From: DASYXZ01 sp035946625
GTDB lineage: Bacteria > Acidobacteriota > Terriglobia > UBA7540
Direction: 5' to 3'
Assembly (NCBI GenBank): GCA_035946625.1
Contig: DASYZE010000023.1
Coordinates: forward strand, 1-64,000
DNA length: 64,000 bases
Under the pieces are notes generated by a model. That model was given only the letters and a program-made list of their open reading frames with translations. It did no database searches and was not told the origin of the DNA. Position numbers and translations under genes: made by a program. This document shows positions 56,784 to 64,000 of this stretch, one piece after another. Numbering within the stretch: position 1 is the first letter of the stretch; each line of letters opens with the position of its first letter.

Positions 56784-57355
56784 GGCTGAAACTCTGAGGT
56801 GCCTTCGAGTCTTGCTGAATACCGCCGGGGCCGGAACAGGTCTGCCGTCAAGAAGCCGTGTGTCGCACCTTATCTTTTTAACATAGACTCGGGAAAAATG
56901 CCAGTTGGCGCTGCCAGTTGACAACCAAACGTTGCAAGAGCGATGGGTACCCTGCGATTTAGCGACGTGAAATCGTTCGCATGCATTTCCAGATTGGGTC
57001 ACTCCGATCTATCATAAAGAGATTTTTGCCGGTAATTTCTTTCCACCCTGGATAAATCGTCCGTCCTGACAACCAAGCTGATCTCCTAAGCCGTTCAGCC
57101 GATGGAAATTAAAACTGGACCTAATTTCCCGCTTTGGTCCAAAACTTGCTTGGACAATGGATGGCTGGCCCGAAGTCAGCCGAGGCAAGGTGCAAGCTGA
57201 TGCCCAGAAAGGTTTTTGATATTCGGTCCGTTTACTTACCGTCACGCCACAAGGAGGTTCGCTGCCGGCTGTGGTACGAAGTCACCTCCCTGCGCGACGG
57301 ATTGGAAAGGCATTTCCTGGTCGGAATCGAAGAACTCGATTAACGGCCAGGCCTT
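56784..57355. other. Spacer between M16 and beta-galactosidase genes
   Basis: Mostly without support for genes. A small + strand frame 57200-57343 (47 residues, MPRKVFDIRSVYLPSRHKE...) has AAGG upstream and a plausible composition, ending GLERHFLVGIEELD, reminiscent of a PilZ strand, but it is too short to assign. Confidence 0.4.
57200..57343 (+). CDS. Possible small protein, unknown
   Basis: 47 residues from ATG 57200. RHKEVRCRLWYEVTSL and HFLVGIEELD give strands similar to the end of a PilZ barrel. The open frame extends upstream to 57134 without a start that improves it. Low confidence; could be a fragment. Confidence 0.3.
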   Translation: MPRKVFDIRSVYLPSRHKEVRCRLWYEVTSLRDGLERHFLVGIEELD

Positions 57356-59434
57356 TCATTTGGAGGCGGCCATAACAGCTACGCCGTATACCGGCAACAT
57401 GACGGATTGCTTCGATCCTCCCTCAAGCACGTCCTGCATCCTTCGGGGCAATGCAACGGTCTGAGCGGTCTTGGCGAAGTTCACCAGAATATAAACCACT
57501 CCGTGTTCGCCGTAGCGGGGATAGACCTCCACGCCTGCGGGGACCGGCCCCAATGCGGGTTTCACTCCGCTGATGCCCGTCATCCACTTTGCGGCCGCAA
57601 CCATGCCCGCTTCATCCGGCCAGGCGCCGATGTAAGTGATGCGCCCTTTCCCCGCTTTGCGCGTGATCGCCGCCGGCTGGCCGTCCAACCATCCATTACT
57701 CTTTCCGTATCTCTCCAGCACTTCCACGTCGCTGGCGTGGGCACCCAAAAGTTCAGCCCAAAGCGCTCCTTTGCTCGAACCCCATTTCCCGTAAAGTGGG
57801 ACCGGATCGAGGAGGGCATAATATTGTTCCACACGGCCTCCCAGCAGATCAGCCAGCGGTCCCGGCTGGCGTTCAGTCTGCAAGCCATTATCCTCATTCT
57901 TCATGCCGGAGCGTTGGCCGAGAACCAAATGTCCGCCCTGGCGCACGTACTCCATCAAGTGGGTCGCATCGCTCTCGGAAATCACATTGAGTCCGGGGGC
58001 CACCACCAATTTGTATTGGTCGAGCGGCGCGCTCGGTGAAACTATGTCCAGTGATTGACTGATGGCGCGCAGCGGGCGGTAGTAGCTGATGATCTCCTCC
58101 ACGGGATCATACTTGCGGTTGTGCCTCTGCCAATTGATGGCCCAGCGGCTGTCGTAGGAATGCAAAATGGCGACTTCGGATTTCACCGTGGTGCCGGCGA
58201 GCGCCGGACCGGCCTTGGCAAAATCGCGGCCAATCTGCTGGATCTCGGAATACAACGGCACCGGGCCTCCATCCGGCCCCACAATAACGCCGTGATATTC
58301 CTCCTGGCCGTTCAGCGCGCTGCGCCACTGCCAATAACTTACCGCGTCCGCGCCGTGCCCGACGTCGTGCCAGGCCATGGCGCGCACTTCGCCTTTATCC
58401 AGCGCGTTGTTATCCGGAGACCAATTCACAAAGCCCGGCTGCGTCTCGATCACCCAAAAGTTCTTGCGCAGGAAGCCGCGGGTCAGGTCATGGGCGGCGC
58501 CATTTTTGGCCGGGTCAAGATGGCCCTCGCCCACGTAATCATCCCACGCGGCCAAATCTAGATCCTGCGAAACGGTGTAATGGTCATATCCGTCGAACCA
58601 GCCCATCATGTTGGTGGTGATGAACTGTTTGGGATCGGAATTGGCGCGGATCACCTCGAGTTGGTTCTTCTGGTAGCTGCGCCAGGTATCGCTCACAAAA
58701 CGCTTCCAGCTCAGCAGCAGACCGGGATTCCCGTATCCGATCTGGATCGGAATCTGGCTCCAATCGGAATACGTTTCGCTCCAGTAGGCAGTGGTCCAGC
58801 GCGCGTTCAGGTTGTCGAGAGTTTGGTAGCGTGCTTTCAGCCAATCCTGGAATTGCGCGCGGGTGTCCGGGTCGTAGGATTCCCTCGCGTACTCGTTGTC
58901 AATTTGCCAGCCGAGCACATTGGGATTATGGCCAAAGCGTTGGGCCATCTGTTCCGCGATTTTGCGCGCCAGTTCGCGGTATTTGGGGTTGGCAAAATTA
59001 AATTGCTGCCGGTTGCCGTGTTCGGCGCGACGGCCGTTGATATCCACGCGCAACGTCTCCGGATATTTCTGGGTGAGCCAGGCCGGCGGAGCGGCGGTGG
59101 GCGTGCCGAGCACGGTGAAGATCCCGTGCTTGCCCGCCATGCTCACGGCCTTGTCCAGCCAGTCGAGGTGATACTGACCTTCGCTCGGCTCCATGCGGCT
59201 CCAGGCAAACTCGCCCACCCGCACCATGTGGATGCCCGCTTGCTGCATCAGCGCCAGGTCTGCATCCCAACGCGACTGGGGCCATTGTTCGGGATACCAC
59301 GCCGTCCCCAGAAGCAGCGGCGGAGGCGCGCCTTCCGGAGATTGACTTTTGAAAACGGCCGGGGCCAGCAAAATAAAAGTCACTACAATGCAGCACGCGA
59401 AAATCAACCAACGTTCTCGTCCGGGTTTTTTCAT
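57356..59434 (-). CDS. GH42 beta-galactosidase, membrane-anchored or secreted
   Basis: 692 residues, ATG 59434. N-terminal hydrophobic segment (LIFACCIVVTFILLAPAVF, ~10-28) as signal or anchor. TIM barrel with AWYPEQWPQSRWDADLALM, VRVGEFAWSRMEPSEG, GWQIDNEYAR (acid/base E181), and WVIETQPGFVNW (nucleophile E330), followed by the trimer domain (VVAPGLNVISESDATHLMEYVRQGGHLV) and a small C-terminal beta domain. It hydrolyses beta-galactosides; with its export signal it probably acts on external plant or microbial oligosaccharides. GH42 identity is firm; no sugar transporter is adjacent. Confidence 0.9.
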   Translation of the reverse strand: MKKPGRERWLIFACCIVVTFILLAPAVFKSQSPEGAPPPLLLGTAWYPEQWPQSRWDADLALMQQAGIHMVRVGEFAWSRMEPSEGQYHLDWLDKAVSMAGKHGIFTVLGTPTAAPPAWLTQKYPETLRVDINGRRAEHGNRQQFNFANPKYRELARKIAEQMAQRFGHNPNVLGWQIDNEYARESYDPDTRAQFQDWLKARYQTLDNLNARWTTAYWSETYSDWSQIPIQIGYGNPGLLLSWKRFVSDTWRSYQKNQLEVIRANSDPKQFITTNMMGWFDGYDHYTVSQDLDLAAWDDYVGEGHLDPAKNGAAHDLTRGFLRKNFWVIETQPGFVNWSPDNNALDKGEVRAMAWHDVGHGADAVSYWQWRSALNGQEEYHGVIVGPDGGPVPLYSEIQQIGRDFAKAGPALAGTTVKSEVAILHSYDSRWAINWQRHNRKYDPVEEIISYYRPLRAISQSLDIVSPSAPLDQYKLVVAPGLNVISESDATHLMEYVRQGGHLVLGQRSGMKNEDNGLQTERQPGPLADLLGGRVEQYYALLDPVPLYGKWGSSKGALWAELLGAHASDVEVLERYGKSNGWLDGQPAAITRKAGKGRITYIGAWPDEAGMVAAAKWMTGISGVKPALGPVPAGVEVYPRYGEHGVVYILVNFAKTAQTVALPRRMQDVLEGGSKQSVMLPVYGVAVMAASK

Positions 59435-59929
59435 GTTGTCCTCTGCCTATGAATAATTCAGGGTCACCAGGAATGACGATCTGCCGCGAGCGGATGAAAC
59501 AAGCAGGAGCAAATGTTGCCTGATGCATTCGATAAAGTATGCCCCGGTCAAATGGAAGTCAAGGCAGGAATCGGCCACGAAAGCAGGCGCAAGCCATTGT
59601 TTCGGGGGCGGAGCTTATCGCCGGCCACGTCCTTATCCTGTGCTGCGCGGAGCAGAGGATCGATGGCCGGGAAGGTGGGGCAAAAAAGGCCTGCTTGAGA
59701 ATTTTGGGCAGAAAAAACCAACTGCAAATAACCCGATGACATACGCACAGAAGGAACAGTTTCTCAGGTTACCCCTGTTACTCCTGTGACGCATTTCCGT
59801 TTTGTTAAGTATGTTTATCACAGTAATATACTATATGAATTAGTACTTATCGTCCCTTGGCGCTCACTCGATTCTTCTTGCTGCCGGCTCCGTTTCCGGG
59901 ACAGGAGGAACACCGACTCGTCATAACAC
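59435..59929. other. Intergenic, no gene seen
   Basis: Contains GTTACCCCTGTTACTCCTGT (about 59767-59786), an 8/9-bp tandem related in sense to the ACAAGAGTC array at 38709-38730. No ORF with family resemblance. Confidence 0.5.
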
Positions 59930-60091
59930 TTCGCCCCCATCGGTCGGAACCTGATCCCCGGCCCCGCTCTGGAATTTGCGCGCCTGACGCACGCCCAAAC
60001 TCTTGAACCGGACTCCGATTGCGGACACCTGGCCCCGTCTTGCGAGGACGCGGCGGTCCGCAAAGCCGTGGCAGATTTCCTGGAGCAGTAA
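59930..60091 (+). pseudogene. C-terminal remnant of an alpha/beta hydrolase
   Basis: An open stretch ending at TAA 60089-60091 reads FAPIGRNLIPGPALEFARLTHA and DSDCGHLAPSCEDAAVRKAV, ending VADFLEQ. The DCGHLAP part has the catalytic His of the homoserine-acetyltransferase-like / MetX-type alpha/beta fold, and the ending matches the last helix. The nucleophile and core are missing. Probably a gene relic; assignment is by resemblance. Confidence 0.45.
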
Positions 60092-60100
60092 TTAGAGTGG

Positions 60101-60319
60101 TCATCTCCGGGAGTCGATGTTCGTATAACGCAGTGTCCGAATTGCGACCTTGGTGGGGATCAGGGTCAGGAAGTCATAACACCACCGGCCGTTTCACCCT
60201 ATGGGGCGGCGACGGTTGTACTGGAGGAGACAGAACGAGCCATTGATGCGCCGCTTAAACACAGCATTAACAAGGCGCTCGCGTTCCCGGACAGCAGGCA
60301 GCAAGCTCTCCAACCCTGA
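60101..60319 (+). pseudogene. Fragment of a DEAD/DEAH helicase with DUF1998-type region
   Basis: A frame open to TGA 60317-60319 encodes VDVRITQCPNCDLGGDQGQE, where CPNCD is a Zn-type CxxC, and later INKALAFPDSRQQA. The latter resembles helicase motif IV (LAFxDSRQDA) of large DUF1998-type helicases, such as those in DISARM-like and dynein-type defence loci. The remainder of both helicase halves is absent and no start exists. Probably debris from a lost helicase gene. Confidence 0.35.
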
Positions 60320-60494
60320 GACCAAACGCTTTTAACTATTGGGAAGGGTCCAAGAGGTCCGCGAAGCAATGGACGAGGGGAATCAGAAATTCTTGGGCGG
60401 TTTGGAGTATCACATACCTGGCACATTAACCTCAATAAAGCCTCCTCAGGTCAAGCAGCAGAGCTTGCAAGTAGTTGAAGCGTAGGCAGAAAAA

Positions 60495-60570
60495 TGGTGG
60501 ACCTGGGGAGGATCGAACTCCCGACCCCCTGGTTGCAAACCAGGTGCTCTCCCAGCTGAGCTACAGGCCC
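60495..60570 (-). tRNA. tRNA-Ala (TGC), CCA encoded
   Basis: Read on the minus strand: GGGCCTGTAGCTCAGCTGGG 5' part with acceptor and D arm, anticodon loop TTTGCAA within CTGGT/ACCAG stem (anticodon TGC), GTTCGATCC T loop, acceptor CAGGTCC, discriminator A and encoded CCA (60495-60497). 76 nt with CCA. All canonical positions kept. Confidence 0.95.
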
Positions 60571-60571
60571 G

Positions 60572-60937
60572 CAGGAAAAACAAAACGCGAAAATCGCAAA
60601 TCTCAAGCCAGCAAGGTTACAGGCGTCGGAAATAAAATCCACGAGTAATTCCGGCAGCCCTCCCTCAAAAGATGGCCGCATTAATTCTGAGGGCGAATTT
60701 CCCAATCGTCAAGGCACGATCTGGGGCAACGTGGTTCATTGGCGGCGTGCAACCCAGGCGGACTCTCAGGGCCCCCGCTCGAACAGGTCCGGCCGGGACA
60801 AGGCAAGCCCGCCATGTCCCCGATAAGACCCGTCGATAAGCAGTAGCACCAGAAATTAGTTGCTATTAGTGCATTCTGTTTGTATATTGTTTTTTCAATT
60901 CTTTTCAAGAGGATATTCTCACAGGGACTGGCAACCT
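60572..60937. other. Spacer between tRNA-Ala and the zinc-ribbon gene
   Basis: Begins with AAAACGC / AAAATCGC words just after the tRNA and has no gene. An AT-rich patch at about 60850-60900 may hold the promoter for the + strand zinc-ribbon gene; the tRNA promoter should also lie in this stretch, but I could not identify it. Confidence 0.4.
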
Positions 60938-61327
60938 ATGATGGAAGTATCCCCATGCCGAAAATGTGGGTCCACCAAGACGGGATCCGCCCGCCATGGG
61001 TTTATGTACAATATCGCCCGACTATTCGGATTCCGGTTGCGGCGATGCGGGGGGTGCCACCGATTGCGGCTGATCGCTCGCAACCGCGCGGCCGAACCTG
61101 AAGTGATGCGAAGTGCCCCGGTCAAGCTATCCTCACCCGCGCTTCCGAAGAACTCCCCTGTTTGTCCTTATTGCGGCAGCGACGATTTTCGACGATCGCG
61201 CCGGCGCTGGTACGATCATCTGCTGAAGCGCCCAAAAATGGCGCGCTGCCGGCAGTGCCGCCGCCGCTTTCCCAGTGACTCCATTCCCCGCGCCAAAGAC
61301 GTCGCTACGATGCTGAAGTCGGCCTGA
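60938..61327 (+). CDS. Double zinc-ribbon basic protein
   Basis: ATG 60938 (or 60941) gives ~129 residues; frames further upstream are hydrophobic leader-like but without ribosome site. CRKCGSTKTG ... CGGC and CPYCGSDDFRRSRRRWYDHLLKRPKMARCRQC form two four-Cys zinc ribbons joined by a basic linker, the second typical of small nucleic-acid-binding proteins. Very Arg-rich. It lies on the opposite strand between tRNA-Ile and tRNA-Ala. Function unknown; RNA or DNA binding is inferred. Confidence 0.65.
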   Translation: MMEVSPCRKCGSTKTGSARHGFMYNIARLFGFRLRRCGGCHRLRLIARNRAAEPEVMRSAPVKLSSPALPKNSPVCPYCGSDDFRRSRRRWYDHLLKRPKMARCRQCRRRFPSDSIPRAKDVATMLKSA

Positions 61328-61424
61328 TACCCTTGGTCTTCTTCTGCTTTCACGGTTGTAATATCTGTGTTCCAACTTGCAATTCCAGGTTGTCAAGCGG
61401 GAGAAGAAGACGGTGGCACCAAAT

Positions 61425-61501
61425 TGGTGGGCCTGGGTAGAGTTGAACTACCGACCTCACCCTTATCAGGGGTGCGCTCTAGCCACCTGAGCTACAGGCC
61501 C
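61425..61501 (-). tRNA. tRNA-Ile (GAT), CCA encoded
   Basis: Minus strand: GGGCCTGTAGCTCAGGTGGC 5' part, anticodon loop CTGATAA in CCCC/GGGG-type stem (anticodon GAT), T arm with GTTCAACTC, acceptor CAGGCCC, then A and CCA (61425-61427). 77 nt with CCA. Same strand as tRNA-Ala and transcribed before it. Confidence 0.95.
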
Positions 61502-61721
61502 AATCGGTTATCGCAGACAAACCCGCCCTTGTGTCCCACAGTAACAGGTTCAAGCTGCCTGCGAATCTTTAAGTATATGCAGAGGATTCAGACTGCGCAA
61601 GTCTTATCCGCAATCCTTTCCGCAGGATTATAAATGGCCCACTCGCGCCCAACTGTTCCTTCCGACACCCTCCTCTTGACCCGGGGGTTTATGCTTAAGG
61701 GTCCGATTTAATGGAGGTTCG

Positions 61722-63089
61722 ATGACAAAGATCCCGCCTCGCGCAAGTTGGCTCCCGCAAATCTGCGGAGGGTTGGCGCTCGTGTTTTTTGCGGCGCCGA
61801 TAGCCCAAGCGTGGGACAAGGGGAAGCTCTCGGACTACCATGAGCGGCGCGCCCGCTTGGTGCACGAGACTGGAGACGGTGTGGTAGTGCTGTTCGGCTA
61901 CAGCGAAGACGAAATCGCCATTTCCACCACCACGTTCCGCCAAAACGAAATGTTTTATTACCTTACCGGATGGAATGAGCCCGACGGCATTCTTCTTCTG
62001 GTTCCCAATCCGGCTGCTGCTGCGGGACGCAGATCGAGCGGGGAAATCGGCAAGGAAATTTTATTTATTCCTTCTCACGATTATAGTGAAGAGAAATGGA
62101 CGGGGCCGAAACTCGGTCCGGATGACCCTGCCGCTCCCGCGCGCACAGGGTTTCCGACGGTTAAAAGCGCTTCACTTTTTCCCGCCGCGCTCCAGGAAGC
62201 CCTGAAAACCTTTCCCAAAATTTATACCGAACTCACCCCGCAACCGGAGAGCGGCGAGGACAATTTCATCAAGGAGATGGTGGCCAAGCTTCACCAACTT
62301 GCGCCGCTTACCACTTTCGCTGACCTTCGCATGACTCTTACGCGAATGCGAATGGTGAAGTCACCGGCGGAGCTCGAATTAATTCGCAAAGCCGTGGAAG
62401 CCTCCGTGGACGCGCACCTGGCGGCGATGAAGGCGGTCCATCCGGGAGTTTGGGAATATGAAATCGCGGCGTTGATGAACTACGAGTACGCGCGCCGCGG
62501 ATGCGAGTGGCCGTCCTATCCGCCCATTGTCGGCTCCGGCTTTTTTTCCACCGTCCTGCATTACGATCAGGACGAGAATCAAATGAAGAATGGGGACGTG
62601 GTAGTGATGGACGTGGCCGGATCTTACAGCGGCTACGCCAGCGACATCACACGTACGCTCCCTGTAAACGGCCACTTCACCGCGCGGCAGCGCGAGATTT
62701 ATGAAATTGTTCTGGGCGCCCAAAACGCGGTCCTGGCCGCCGCCAAGCCCGGCATGTCGCTCAGCCGCGGTGAACCCAACAGTCTTCAGTCGATTGCCTA
62801 CAACTACATCGACACGCATGGAAAAGATTTGCAGGGAAATTCGCTGGGCCAATATTTCATTCACGGGGTCGGCCACCACATCGGCTTGAATGTTCACGAC
62901 CCTGCTGTTTACGACCTGCCCCTCCAGGCCAACATGGTGATCACCGACGAACCCGGAATTTACATCCCCGAAGAAAAAATCGGCGTTCGAATTGAAGACG
63001 ATGTCCTGATCACCCCGGACGGAGCGGAAGTCTTGTCGCGCCGGCTCCCGCGCACCGTCGATGAAATTGAAAAGTTGATGGCACATTGA
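61722..63089 (+). CDS. Secreted Xaa-Pro aminopeptidase (M24B)
   Basis: 455 residues, ATG 61722 eight bases after GGAGG. Signal sequence ~10-30 (LPQICGGLALVFFAAPIAQA). N-terminal AMP-N domain (FRQNEMFYYLTGWNEPDG) and a pita-bread catalytic domain with the five metal ligands: VVMDVAGSYSGYASDITRT (two Asp), HGVGHHIGLNVHD (His), ITDEPGIYIP (Glu) and RIEDDVLIT (Glu). It removes N-terminal residues before proline from peptides, here outside the cytosol. Complete and normal length. Confidence 0.9.
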   Translation: MTKIPPRASWLPQICGGLALVFFAAPIAQAWDKGKLSDYHERRARLVHETGDGVVVLFGYSEDEIAISTTTFRQNEMFYYLTGWNEPDGILLLVPNPAAAAGRRSSGEIGKEILFIPSHDYSEEKWTGPKLGPDDPAAPARTGFPTVKSASLFPAALQEALKTFPKIYTELTPQPESGEDNFIKEMVAKLHQLAPLTTFADLRMTLTRMRMVKSPAELELIRKAVEASVDAHLAAMKAVHPGVWEYEIAALMNYEYARRGCEWPSYPPIVGSGFFSTVLHYDQDENQMKNGDVVVMDVAGSYSGYASDITRTLPVNGHFTARQREIYEIVLGAQNAVLAAAKPGMSLSRGEPNSLQSIAYNYIDTHGKDLQGNSLGQYFIHGVGHHIGLNVHDPAVYDLPLQANMVITDEPGIYIPEEKIGVRIEDDVLITPDGAEVLSRRLPRTVDEIEKLMAH

Positions 63090-63315
63090 CAGGCGGTCAT
63101 GGAACGGCCTTCATGGGGGCGCACGCCTTCCCGTTGAGACGCTTTTTTCGGGCAAGGATGAAGTCTAAAAAAAGAAATTCGGGGAAAATGACTCCAAAGG
63201 TTTATTTTTATTATATAAGAGAGGGAAGAGAAGAGGGGCAGCCCGCCGAAGGTGAGGCCGCTCCGGGATGTGGATGGCCGGCGCCGCAGAGATTAATTCA
63301 AGGAGGCCGCAGCTT
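63090..63315. other. Leader of glgC
   Basis: 226 bp with an AT-rich centre (about 63160-63225). No gene on either strand. A strong AGGAGG (63301-63306) precedes glgC; no terminator stem for the peptidase gene was found. Confidence 0.5.
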
Positions 63316-64000
63316 GTGGTAGGCGATACGCTGGTTTGTCTGCTGGCGGGTGGCGAAGGCGAGCGCCTGATGCCGCTCACGCGCGACCGGGCCAAGCCCG
63401 CCGTTCCTTTCGGCGGAGTCTACCGGATTGTGGACATCACTCTCTCCAACTGCATCAATTCCGGCCTGCGTCGAATCTTTGTCATCACGCAATATAAAGC
63501 CCTTTCCCTCAACCGTCATATCCGCGAAGGTTGGACGATTCTGGCCAACGAGTTGGGCGAATTCGTCAACGTTCTCCCACCCATGAAGCGCGTGGGGGCT
63601 TCCTGGTACCAGGGGACCGCGGACGCGATGTACCAGAATCTTTACTCGGTGGGCAGCGAGGATTGCAAGTACGTTTTGATCCTTTCCGGTGATCACGTTT
63701 ACAAAATGAATTATCAATTGATGTTGAATCAGCACGCCGCCGCCGGCGCCGAGCTCACCATCGGCACCCTGGAGTTTGATCTTTCCGAGGCTTTTCGGTT
63801 CGGTGTGGTCGAGATCGACTCCAACCGCCGCATCATCGGCTGGGAGGAAAAACCAAAATCCGCCCAGCCTTCGCCCAACAATCCCAACAAGTGCAACGTC
63901 TCCATGGGAATCTACTGCTTCAATCGCGACCTGTTAATCGAGGCTCTGATGGCCGATGCGGAGGATCCGAACTCCAGCCACGATTTCGGCAGGGACGTGG
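63316..64000 (+). CDS. glgC: Glucose-1-phosphate adenylyltransferase, 5' part
   Basis: GTG 63316, nine bases after AGGAGG; runs off the window after ~228 codons. LVCLLAGGEGERLMPLTRDRAKPAVPFGG is the nucleotide-binding and allosteric N-terminus. IVDITLSNCINSGLRRIFVITQYKALSLNRHI, WYQGTADAMYQNLYSV, DHVYKMNYQLML and VEIDSNRRIIGWEEKP are further GlgC landmarks. It makes ADP-glucose from ATP and glucose-1-phosphate for glycogen synthesis. Other glg genes would lie beyond 64 kb. The first Gly-rich loop reads GGEGER in place of the common GGRGxR, within family variation. Confidence 0.95.
   Translation, partial: MVGDTLVCLLAGGEGERLMPLTRDRAKPAVPFGGVYRIVDITLSNCINSGLRRIFVITQYKALSLNRHIREGWTILANELGEFVNVLPPMKRVGASWYQGTADAMYQNLYSVGSEDCKYVLILSGDHVYKMNYQLMLNQHAAAGAELTIGTLEFDLSEAFRFGVVEIDSNRRIIGWEEKPKSAQPSPNNPNKCNVSMGIYCFNRDLLIEALMADAEDPNSSHDFGRDV

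Overview
The window reads as bacterial chromosome at high-middling GC, most likely Acidobacteriota. The inference rests on gene types: a Ser/Thr kinase fused to a TolB/WD40-like propeller, triple-PilZ proteins, a DUF5666 lipoprotein-like protein, a retropepsin plus SEC-C gene, and dispersed palindromic repeats of the GTAGCGCCGGGCTT and TGTCATCCCGAGCGG types. No rRNA or phylogenetic marker is present, so the phylum is an inference.

Layout. 1-2.3 kb is a gene graveyard (truncated methyltransferase, ISL3 transposase tail, REP-like palindrome) around two small enzymes. 2.3-9.9 kb is host metabolism and signalling: an alpha/beta hydrolase, a + strand run of SH3 protein, PlsC-like acyltransferase, creatininase-family amidase and ornithine-cyclodeaminase-family dehydrogenase, then minus-strand DUF5666 and PilZ proteins. 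A frameshifted retropepsin gene follows. 10.8-38.7 kb is one continuous minus-strand phage late region. In transcription order it holds endolysin, small TM protein, holin, Rz-like protein, gp26-like, gp27-like small terminase, gp28-like large terminase, gp29-like portal, Mu-I-like protease with a nested scaffold, decoration protein, major capsid, connector, gpG-like protein, tail terminator, exported-looking fibre, tail tube, tail chaperones with a probable frameshift, short tape measure, and tail-tip and fibre proteins. The head and packaging half is Mu-like. The tail has a tube but no visible sheath. I see no integrase, MuA/B, repressor or replication gene between it and host genes on either side.

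38.8-59.4 kb is host: D-Tyr-tRNA deacylase, a PD-(D/E)XK protein, a diheme cytochrome coupled to a PQQ dehydrogenase, a kinase with tandem 5' remnants, a methyltransferase, a serine hydrolase, a VapBC-type pair, a Tat-exported aldo/keto reductase, an orphan HicB, purB, a GxxExxY protein, an MBL hydrolase, an M16 peptidase and a GH42 beta-galactosidase. 59.4-64 kb has decayed fragments, tRNA-Ala and tRNA-Ile, a zinc-ribbon protein, an M24 Xaa-Pro peptidase and the 5' part of glgC.

The most striking feature is in the phage block. Nearly every spacer is filled with short-period arrays (7 or 8 bp words, a different word family in each spacer). Related arrays and longer palindromes also sit in frame inside the terminase, protease/scaffold, portal, tail chaperone and fibre genes without breaking them. 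With the absence of early genes, this suggests either a repeat-invaded, domesticated (GTA- or tailocin-like) particle locus or a slowly eroding prophage remnant.
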